Positions 1 through 5,429 of a stretch of 5,429 nt of DNA are shown here, piece by piece. Source of the DNA: Polaromonas sp. (GTDB lineage Bacteria > Pseudomonadota > Gammaproteobacteria > Burkholderiales > Burkholderiaceae_C); NCBI GenBank assembly GCA_013205645.1, contig JABMMH010000059.1, positions 1-5,429 of the forward strand, in the 5' to 3' direction. The notes beneath the pieces are model-generated. The model made no database searches. It was given only the letters and a program-made list of their open reading frames with translations, and was not told the origin of the DNA. Position numbers and translations under genes: made by a program. Positions within the stretch are counted from its first letter, which is position 1. Each line of letters opens with the position of its first letter.

Positions 1-654
1 ACCGAAGGCTTGGGCGTCAAACATGTGTGCATGGTGCTGGGTAATTCCATGGGCGGCATGCAGGTCTGGATGTGGGGTATCGCGCACCCGGACTTCATGG
101 ACGTGCTGGTGCCAATGGCTTCGCTACCGAGTGAAATGTCGGGCCGCAATTGGATGATGCGTCGCCTCATCGTTGACTCGATACGCAACGACCCTGAGTG
201 GCTGGGCGGCAACTACACCAGCCAGCCACGCAGTGCGCATGTCGCAGCTGTATTTTTTGCCACCGCGACCAATGGCGGCAATCAGGCCCTGCAACGCCTG
301 GCTCCCACGCGTGAAAAAGCCGATCAGCTGCTGGATCAGCAACTCAAGGCAACGTCAACGACGGGTGATGCGAATGACATCCTCTACCAATGGGATTCCT
401 CGCGTGACTACAACCCCTTGGCGGGGCTTGAAAAAATCAAGGCCACGCTGCTTGCCATCAACGCTGCCGACGACGAACGCAATCCACCTGAGTTGGGCGT
501 GATGGAGCGCGAAATCAAACGCGTCTCGAATGGACGTCTCTTGTTACTGCCAGCCAGTGACCAAACTGCCGGCCACGGCACCACCGGACAGGCCAAATGG
601 TGGAACAAACAGGTGGCTGAACTGTTGAAAAACGCACCCCACAAAGCGCCCTGA
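1..654 (+). CDS. Alpha/beta hydrolase, homoserine O-acetyltransferase-like (5' end missing)
   Basis: The frame is open from base 1 and ends at TGA 652-654, so 217 C-terminal residues are visible and the start lies upstream. An internal TTG at position 10 is not a credible start, because it would begin just before the catalytic strand. Visible residues 14-19 read GNSMGG, a nucleophile elbow with Ser16, followed by MQ as in MetX-type enzymes. A helical lid region follows (about residues 40-135), including SGRNWMMRR and DPEWLGGNY. The acid is probably Asp157 or Asp158 in NAADDERNPPE, and the catalytic His is His192 in TAGHGTT. All three triad members are therefore present. Family members are typically about 350 residues, many with a signal peptide, so roughly 130-150 residues are missing here. 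This subfamily is often labelled homoserine acetyltransferase, but it is more likely a hydrolase of unknown ester substrate. The fold is secure; the substrate is unknown. A second hydrolase gene follows 39 bases downstream, probably in the same operon. Confidence 0.88.
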   Translation, partial: TEGLGVKHVCMVLGNSMGGMQVWMWGIAHPDFMDVLVPMASLPSEMSGRNWMMRRLIVDSIRNDPEWLGGNYTSQPRSAHVAAVFFATATNGGNQALQRLAPTREKADQLLDQQLKATSTTGDANDILYQWDSSRDYNPLAGLEKIKATLLAINAADDERNPPELGVMEREIKRVSNGRLLLLPASDQTAGHGTTGQAKWWNKQVAELLKNAPHKAP

Positions 655-681
655 TTCAGCCCTCCGGACTTTGACCCACTC

Positions 682-687
682 AAGGAA
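682..687 (+). promoter_or_regulatory. Ribosome binding site of the second hydrolase gene
   Basis: AAGGAA lies six bases before ATG 694. It is a good Shine-Dalgarno match and fixes this start, which also gives a clean signal peptide. The 39-base gap from the previous stop shows no convincing promoter, which suggests that both hydrolases are read from one transcript. Confidence 0.75.
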
Positions 688-693
688 ATAAGC

Positions 694-2790
694 ATGAAAA
701 ATGCCTTGCGGATTCTGGCCAGCGGCCTGCTGATGTTGTCTTGCACCGTACAGGCGCGCGTCACGCGCATCGTGATCGACGAAACTCTGCTGATGCCTGC
801 TGTGGCTGGCGCGCAAAACAGCATCGCGTACGAGCAGATTGCCGGTCGCGCCTTTGGCGAGTTAGACCCCAAGCTGCCGGGCAACGCCATCATCCAAGAC
901 ATAGAGCTGGCCAAAGACGCAGACGGCAAAGTGCGTTACACGGCGTCGTTTGTTATTTACAAACCTGTCGACCTGAAGCAAGCCAGTGGTTTGATGTGGC
1001 ACGACGTGCCAAACCGCGGCCGGGTCTATCCGTTTGCGCCGCAGGAGAGGGCCTTTGGCGACATCGAACTGGCCAGTGCTTGGCAAGGGGACAACGTCGG
1101 CGCGACCACCGTGCGGCCAACAGCCAGCGTGGCCGGCATGCAGTTTTTGCAAGTGCCGGTTGCGCGTCAGGCAGATGGTTCCCGCGTCACAGGTCAAGTC
1201 TTCGGGCGCATTGTCAACCGCAGCGGCATGGGCTCGCAGCCGCTGATGGTGCAAACCAATCCGGTGCCCTACAAGCCGATGAGTTTGGAGACGGCCAAAG
1301 CCAAGCTGACATCGCGTGGCGGCGAGACTACGAGTGGCGAAGTGATCGACGAGCAAGCCATTGCCGCCAGTGATTGGGCATGGGCTCGTTGTGATGCACA
1401 GAACCCGTTTCCGGGTGTGCCAGACGCGACGCAGATTTGCCTGAAAACAGGCTTTGATGCGAAGCGTCTTTACCAAGTGGTTTTTACCGCTGCCGACCCT
1501 TATGTGTTGGGTGTGGGTTTTGCCGCTTGGCGAGATGTTGGCGTGTTCTTCAAACATGCGCAGGCCGATGATGTCGGCACGCTGAACCCGATCGCTAAAA
1601 CGGTGAAGCACAGCATTGGCCGGGGTGTTTCTCAGTCGGGAAATTACCTGCGTGGCTGGCTGCACCTTGGCTTTAACCGCGACGAAGCCGGCGCGCCCGT
1701 GCATGACGGTCTGTGGCCGATCATCGCGGGTCGGCGCATTGCCTTGAACTTTCGCTGGGCGCAGCCTGACGGTGTGCTGGAGCTGTACCAAGCCGGCAGC
1801 GAAGGCCCGCAGTGGTGGCTGCCGCATCCGGACGTCTTGCGTGGCATTCCTGCGGCCGGCATTTTGGACCGTTGCACAGCCAGCAACACTTGCCCCAAGG
1901 TGATGGAGCACTTTGGTTCTGCCGAGGTCTGGGCCTTGAAGCTGACGCCCGAGTGGGTTGGCACCGACGCCAAGCAAGACCTGCCGTTACCGGCCAACGT
2001 GAAGCGTTATTACATTGCCAGCAGCAACCACGGCGGCGGTGCCGGTGGTTTCAATTCAAGTCTGCCCGGTGTCGGCTTGCCCAAGGACAGGCCGATGTGC
2101 CCTGGCAACAATTTTGGTCAAGGCGTTTTACCGGCCAACCCGATGCCGCACACGCAAACCGTCAACGCGCTGCGCGTGCACTTTCGCAATTGGGTGATGC
2201 GCGGCACCGAGCCGCCGGCCAGCCGGTATCCGACGCTGGCTGCTGGCACGCTGGTGGCGGCGCACAAGGTGGCGATGGGCTTTCCGGCGCTGCCCGGTTT
2301 GCGCCCGACGCTGCCAGAGCGTGACTTCATCATGCCGGTGTTTGACTACGACTGGGGCCCTGATTTCAAAGCTGTCGACGGCTCGGGCGTTCCCTCTTTG
2401 ACACCGCCAAAGATCAAACAAGTGTTGCAGATGATGGCGCCCAAAGTCGATGCCGATGGCAACGAACTTGGCGGTTTGCCGGTGGTCTTGGCCGACGCGC
2501 CACTTGGCACTTATCTGGGTTGGAACGTCACGGCCGATGGTGCACAACCCTTTCACAAAGACCAAATTTGTAACTATGTGGGCGGCATGTTGCCGTTCGC
2601 GCGCAACGCGCAGGATCGCTTGGCGAGCGGCGACAGCCGACTGTCTTTGGCGGAGCGCTACGGCTCTCATGACGGCTATCTGGCGGCTGTGCGCCAAGCC
2701 GCCGAGCGTGCTCAGCAGGCTGGGTTTTTGCTCGCCGAAGACGCCCAAGCCTTGATCGTTGAGGCCCAGGCCAGCGCGGTGCTGCGTTGA
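694..2790 (+). CDS. Exported alpha/beta hydrolase domain protein (Abhydrolase_10 type)
   Basis: This is a complete 698-residue protein. Residues 1-21 form a signal peptide: Lys2 and Arg6, a hydrophobic core, then VQA before Arg22 as a probable signal peptidase I site. Cys17 follows MLS, only a weak lipobox, so a lipoprotein is possible but less likely. The mature protein would act in the periplasm or outside the cell. The pattern matches the large 'alpha/beta hydrolase domain' family. Residues 311-316 read GVSQSG, with Ser313 the probable nucleophile, followed by LRGWLHLGFNRDE. NHGGG at 445-449 offers His446 as a catalytic candidate. NWVMRGTEPPASRYP (499-513), DADGNELGG (586-594) and LAERYGSHDGY (652-662) are typical of the family's C-terminal half. 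The mature chain has six cysteines (233, 249, 394, 400, 469, 626), which could form disulfides after export. The substrate is unknown; an ester or lactone is an inference from the fold. It sits 39 bases after a MetX-like hydrolase gene and probably shares its operon. Confidence 0.9.
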   Translation: MKNALRILASGLLMLSCTVQARVTRIVIDETLLMPAVAGAQNSIAYEQIAGRAFGELDPKLPGNAIIQDIELAKDADGKVRYTASFVIYKPVDLKQASGLMWHDVPNRGRVYPFAPQERAFGDIELASAWQGDNVGATTVRPTASVAGMQFLQVPVARQADGSRVTGQVFGRIVNRSGMGSQPLMVQTNPVPYKPMSLETAKAKLTSRGGETTSGEVIDEQAIAASDWAWARCDAQNPFPGVPDATQICLKTGFDAKRLYQVVFTAADPYVLGVGFAAWRDVGVFFKHAQADDVGTLNPIAKTVKHSIGRGVSQSGNYLRGWLHLGFNRDEAGAPVHDGLWPIIAGRRIALNFRWAQPDGVLELYQAGSEGPQWWLPHPDVLRGIPAAGILDRCTASNTCPKVMEHFGSAEVWALKLTPEWVGTDAKQDLPLPANVKRYYIASSNHGGGAGGFNSSLPGVGLPKDRPMCPGNNFGQGVLPANPMPHTQTVNALRVHFRNWVMRGTEPPASRYPTLAAGTLVAAHKVAMGFPALPGLRPTLPERDFIMPVFDYDWGPDFKAVDGSGVPSLTPPKIKQVLQMMAPKVDADGNELGGLPVVLADAPLGTYLGWNVTADGAQPFHKDQICNYVGGMLPFARNAQDRLASGDSRLSLAERYGSHDGYLAAVRQAAERAQQAGFLLAEDAQALIVEAQASAVLR

Positions 2791-2846
2791 CAAGCGGCAG
2801 GATCCGCTGCTCCGGCTGAACCGGCTGCTTTGGCCGGCGTCGCCAG

Positions 2847-2855
2847 TGCTAGACT
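2847..2855 (+). promoter_or_regulatory. Candidate extended -10 promoter for the exonuclease gene
   Basis: TGCTAGACT fits the extended -10 form TGnTAnAnT. The hexamer TAGACT keeps the key first T, second A and last T. No good -35 is seen; CTTTGG at 2828-2833 is a weak candidate with a 16-base spacer. Transcription would start near 2862, giving a leader of about 45 bases before ATG 2908. This gap is the only non-coding stretch of more than 100 bases in the window, and the exonuclease seems functionally unrelated to the hydrolases, so its own promoter makes sense. It rests on sequence pattern alone. Confidence 0.4.
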
Positions 2856-2907
2856 CGCGGCCCGACGCCAGCCATTCGGCTGCGCCGTCTGTACCTTTGA
2901 GAATTGC

Positions 2908-4017
2908 ATGAAACCGAAGAGTTTTTCCGGCAGCCACCAACTGGGTTTTGGCTTTGATGACGCTGTCGTTCCGCTGGCGCCGGTGACCGCTTCGCGAAGA
3001 ACCCCAAAGCCGCCAGCGGTGACTGCTCCAGTCCCGTCGCCAGCCAGGGCCACTTCAGCGCTTTTTGAAACCTTGCCGAACAGCGCCACCGTGGTTCAGG
3101 TCGGAAGCGAAGCCGACACAGAAGCCGAAGCCATGGCGAAGTTGCTGGACGCGCACCCTGACTTTCGCGTGTTGCGACGCTTGGCACCGCAGCTGGCGTT
3201 TCCCCCTGCCACCGGACCGGTGGCGACGCTGTTGGTGCTGGACACCGAAACCACCGGCCTGAACCCTGCACGTGACAAGGTGGTCGAGCTGGCCCTGCTG
3301 CGCGTGACGGTTGATTTGCGCACCGGTCAGCCGGTCGGCGCGGTGCGGGTGTACGACGGCCTGGAAGATCCGGGCATACCGATGCCCGACGAGATCATCG
3401 CCATCACCGGCATCACCGATGACATGTTGCGCGGCCAGCGGCTGGACGAAGCCGAGGTGCAGCGCCTGCTTGACGGCGTCGACTTGGTGCTGGCCCACAA
3501 CGCTGGTTTCGACCGGCCCTTTGTCGAGTCTCGGTTGCCGCAGTTTGCAGCACTGAACTGGGCCTGCTCGTTTGCCGACATCGACTGGAAACAAGAAGGC
3601 CGTGGTTCAGCCAAGCTGACCGCGCTGGCCTATGATCTCGGACTGTTTTACGACGCTCACCGCGCTGAGATGGATTGCCATGCGCTGCTGGCAGTGCTGA
3701 TGGCTTCACTCAAGACGACGCAGGCCAGTGGCTTGTCGCGCTTGATCGAATCGGCCCTCAATCCGACCTTTCGCTTGCAAGCAACGAACGCGCCGTTTGA
3801 CGCCAAAGACCTGCTCAAAGCCCGCGGCTACCGCTGGGACGGCGCGCAAAAAGTCTGGCACACGCGATTGACGGATGAAGCTGCTTTGGCGTTGGAATGC
3901 GAGTGGCTCAAATCAGCCGTCTACGCAGGCCGAAGCAGCCGGGTTCAGGTCGAAGAACTCGACGCTAAAACCAAATATTCGGCGCGGCCGGGGCAGATCG
4001 GCTGGCGCGAACTCTGA
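2908..4017 (+). CDS. DnaQ-like DEDDh 3'-5' exonuclease with extra C-terminal module
   Basis: This is a 369-residue protein related to the epsilon proofreading subunit of DNA polymerase III. The exonuclease domain spans about residues 106-270. Exo I is LDTETTGL with Asp112 and Glu114. Exo II is HNAGFD with Asp202. Exo III is HRAEMD with His251 and Asp256. All metal-binding and catalytic residues of the DEDDh class are therefore intact, and it should remove nucleotides from 3' ends using two metal ions. Residues 20-50 are a Pro/Ala-rich, probably disordered linker, preceded by QLGFGF (11-16), which resembles a sliding-clamp-binding peptide. Residues 288-361 form a separate module with APFDAKDLLKARGYRWD and KVWH, a K-x-x-G-x-x-W-D...K-x-W pattern. 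These additions and the length argue against it being the replicative DnaQ; a repair or DNA-turnover exonuclease is more likely. I chose ATG 2908 (weak GAGAA four bases upstream) over an in-frame TTG at 2830, which precedes the likely promoter. Confidence 0.87.
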   Translation: MKPKSFSGSHQLGFGFDDAVVPLAPVTASRRTPKPPAVTAPVPSPARATSALFETLPNSATVVQVGSEADTEAEAMAKLLDAHPDFRVLRRLAPQLAFPPATGPVATLLVLDTETTGLNPARDKVVELALLRVTVDLRTGQPVGAVRVYDGLEDPGIPMPDEIIAITGITDDMLRGQRLDEAEVQRLLDGVDLVLAHNAGFDRPFVESRLPQFAALNWACSFADIDWKQEGRGSAKLTALAYDLGLFYDAHRAEMDCHALLAVLMASLKTTQASGLSRLIESALNPTFRLQATNAPFDAKDLLKARGYRWDGAQKVWHTRLTDEAALALECEWLKSAVYAGRSSRVQVEELDAKTKYSARPGQIGWREL

Positions 4018-4034
4018 GCGCTGGATGGCCGCTC

Positions 4035-5267
4035 TTAATGCGCGCTGATGAACCGGCCGATGTCCGGCCAGCGCCGGTGCAGCCAGACCCACGCCAACAA
4101 CCCAACGCACATCATGCCCAGTGACGCGATGGCGAGCGCCACGGTTGAGTGCATGATCAGCGGCGCCAACACACCCGCCACAATGCCATTCGCCGACGAG
4201 CCGATGAAGGCCTGCAAAGACGAGGCCATGCCGCGCCGCGCGGGGTACAGGTCGAGCACCAGCAGGGTCACCACCGGCATCATCACAGCCCAGCCAAAAG
4301 CGAAGATGGCGATCGGAAACATGGCCCAGGCTACATGCGCGGTAAAGAAGACATTCGCCGCCACATTGAGCACAGAGACCACCAGCATGATCGTGAAGCC
4401 GTAGCGAATTTGCTGCTTAGGCGGAATGCGTCCGGCCATGCGGCCACTGGTCCAAGCGCCAGACATGATGCCAGAGATGGTCAATGCAAAAAACCAAAAG
4501 AAATGCGATGGTGCCAGCTGTAAGTGATCGCCCAGAAAAGCCGGTGCCGACAGCACGTACAAGAACATGCCGTTGAAGGGGATGCCGCTGGCCAGCGCCA
4601 ACAACAAAAAGCGCGGACTCGACCCCAACTGCCAGTAGCCGCGCATCAAATGTTTGGTTTCAAACGGTTGCCGTTGGCTCTGGTGCAGCGTCTCTGGCAG
4701 CAGTTTGTAATTGGCGAGCCAGAGCGCCACGCCCACCGCCGACAAAAACCAAAAAATGCTGTGCCAGCCTAAATGCACAAACAGCCAGCCGCCGATCATG
4801 GGCGCCAGCGCGGGTGCCACGCCAAAGTAAATCGTCACTTGGCTCATGACTTTTTGGGCTTCGGCTGGCGGGAACATGTCACGGATAACGGCCCGCGACA
4901 CGACGATGCCGGCGCCGGTTGACAAGCCTTGCAAGGCACGGAAAAACACCAGCTGGCTGATGTTTTCAGACAACGCACAACCGACCGATGCCAGTGTGAA
5001 GACCGCAATGCCCCAGAGCACCACCGGGCGCCTGCCCAGGCTGTCTGACAGCGCGCCATGAAACAAATTCATGAACGCAAAACCAAACAGATAGGCCGAC
5101 AGCGTCTGCTGCATTTCTGCGGGTGTGGCGCCTAGCGTCGTGGCCATGCCAGAAAAAGCCGGCAGATAGGTGTCGATTGAAAACGGCCCGAGCATGCCTA
5201 GCAGCGCCAGCAAAACGGCCAGCGCCCAGCGCGGCGCACGCCAGATGTTGGCGGCGTCCGGGTTCAT
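4035..5267 (-). CDS. Bcr/CflA-type MFS multidrug exporter
   Basis: This 410-residue inner-membrane protein has about twelve hydrophobic segments, with starts near residues 14, 51, 81, 103, 141, 167, 218, 253, 287, 312, 345 and 375. That is the usual length for a 12-helix drug:proton antiporter of the DHA1 (Bcr/CflA) group. TM1 has IDTYLPAF with Asp32, typical of this group. The loop between TM2 and TM3 carries MFS motif A, GALSDSLGRRP (71-81). TM4 has RALQG (110-114) and SRAVIRDMF (124-132), which includes the conserved Arg and Asp. TM5 has APALAPMIGGWL (151-162), a motif C variant of exporters. It probably expels toxic compounds using the proton gradient; its substrate cannot be read from sequence. 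ATG 5265-5267 is the start: it gives a short cytoplasmic N-terminus before TM1 and overlaps the stop codon of the upstream rsmI-like gene. Only a weak GAAAG precedes it, so translation probably depends on coupling to the upstream gene. Confidence 0.9.
   Translation of the reverse strand: MNPDAANIWRAPRWALAVLLALLGMLGPFSIDTYLPAFSGMATTLGATPAEMQQTLSAYLFGFAFMNLFHGALSDSLGRRPVVLWGIAVFTLASVGCALSENISQLVFFRALQGLSTGAGIVVSRAVIRDMFPPAEAQKVMSQVTIYFGVAPALAPMIGGWLFVHLGWHSIFWFLSAVGVALWLANYKLLPETLHQSQRQPFETKHLMRGYWQLGSSPRFLLLALASGIPFNGMFLYVLSAPAFLGDHLQLAPSHFFWFFALTISGIMSGAWTSGRMAGRIPPKQQIRYGFTIMLVVSVLNVAANVFFTAHVAWAMFPIAIFAFGWAVMMPVVTLLVLDLYPARRGMASSLQAFIGSSANGIVAGVLAPLIMHSTVALAIASLGMMCVGLLAWVWLHRRWPDIGRFISAH
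5264..5267 (-). other. ATGA stop-start overlap between rsmI and the MFS gene
   Basis: On the minus strand ATGA contains both the exporter's ATG (5267-5265) and the TGA of rsmI (5266-5264). A terminating ribosome could restart directly on the exporter gene. The poor Shine-Dalgarno sequence ahead of this ATG supports coupled translation. Confidence 0.85.
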
Positions 5268-5429
5268 TCGGCTTTCAGCTTGAGGGCGGCGTCGTATAAC
5301 TCGTTGCGTGAGGCGCCGGTGATCTCGGCTGCCAGTTTGACGGCCGTTTTGAGTGGCAGTTCAGCCAGCAGCAACTTCAAGACCCGCCCGCCGTCGTCCG
5401 CGGCGGCCGCTTGTGGGGCGGGGTGCAGC
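5264..5429 (-). CDS. rsmI: RsmI, 16S rRNA (cytidine-1402 2'-O)-methyltransferase, C-terminal end only
   Basis: On the minus strand an open frame runs in from the right edge and ends at TGA (5266-5264). The last 54 codons are visible. They encode LLLAELPLKTAVKLAAEI followed by TGASRNELYDAALKLKAE, which is the characteristic small helical C-terminal domain of RsmI (formerly YraL). RsmI uses S-adenosylmethionine to 2'-O-methylate C1402 of 16S rRNA in the ribosomal decoding centre, together with the N4-methyltransferase RsmH. The SAM-binding domain lies outside the window, so catalytic residues cannot be checked. An Ala-rich and Asp/Gly stretch just before the domain is probably a linker. The stop codon overlaps the start of the MFS exporter gene as ATGA, so the two genes are read as one transcriptional and probably translational unit. 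Identification rests on the C-terminal signature alone but is strong. Confidence 0.85.
   Translation of the reverse strand, partial: LHPAPQAAAADDGGRVLKLLLAELPLKTAVKLAAEITGASRNELYDAALKLKAE

Noticed and set aside
671..693. TTGACC at 671-676 as a -35 box for the second hydrolase gene
   Set aside because: It is too close to ATG 694 to leave room for a -10 box and leader.
862..1977. Long antisense open frame (371 codons) opposite the large hydrolase gene
   Set aside because: It is a shadow of strong codon bias in the real gene. Its translation is rich in Arg, His and Gln with no recognisable domain, and the sense frame has clear family motifs.
2812..2827. Direct repeat CCGGCTG-AA-CCGGCTG as a regulator binding site
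   Set aside because: There are just two short copies with 9-base spacing in GC-rich sequence, and no third copy or symmetry. Chance is the simpler explanation.
2793..2837. Hairpins after the hydrolase stop (AGCGG/CCGCT at 2793-2808 and CCGGC/GCCGG at 2821-2837) as a terminator
   Set aside because: Both stems are only 5 bp and neither is followed by a run of T. Such stems are frequent by chance in GC-rich DNA.
2830..2907. In-frame TTG extension of the exonuclease by 26 residues
   Set aside because: The extension runs through the likely -10 element, has no Shine-Dalgarno sequence and does not look like a domain. ATG 2908 is the better start.
2128..2940. Antisense open frame (270 codons) across the hydrolase end and the promoter gap
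   Set aside because: The translation is low-complexity and Arg/His/Gln-rich without motifs, and it opposes the better supported sense genes.
4048..4772. Plus-strand open frames within the exporter gene
   Set aside because: They are short, overlapping and without domains. The minus-strand frame encodes a coherent 12-helix MFS protein.

Overview
The window reads as ordinary chromosomal DNA from a GC-rich betaproteobacterium, most likely Burkholderiales (Comamonadaceae-like). That placement is an inference from the GC-rich codon usage, the protein styles and the extended -10 sequence; no marker gene settles it. It is densely coding: five protein genes, two of them cut by the window edges. I see no RNA genes, insertion sequences, CRISPR arrays, phage genes or attachment sites.

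Left part (1-2790, + strand): two alpha/beta hydrolases follow each other 39 bases apart. The first lacks its 5' end and belongs to the homoserine-acetyltransferase-like (MetX-like) hydrolases. The second is complete, carries an export signal and matches the large 'alpha/beta hydrolase domain' family (Abhydrolase_10 type). They are probably co-transcribed and may act on the same unknown ester or lactone substrate.

Middle (2791-4017, + strand): a 117-base gap holds a plausible extended -10 promoter. It is followed by a stand-alone DEDDh 3'-5' exonuclease related to the DNA polymerase III epsilon subunit. This protein has a Pro/Ala-rich N-terminal tail with a possible clamp-binding peptide, and an extra C-terminal K-G-W-D-type module.

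Right part (4035-5429, - strand): a Bcr/CflA-type MFS drug exporter converges on the exonuclease with only 17 bases between the stop codons. Its start codon overlaps by ATGA the stop codon of a gene whose last 54 codons are visible. That gene is almost certainly rsmI, the 16S rRNA cytidine-1402 2'-O-methyltransferase, and it is easy to miss because its start lies outside the window.

I found no clear undescribed system. The points most worth checking are the hydrolase pair, the terminal additions on the exonuclease and the rsmI-exporter translational overlap.
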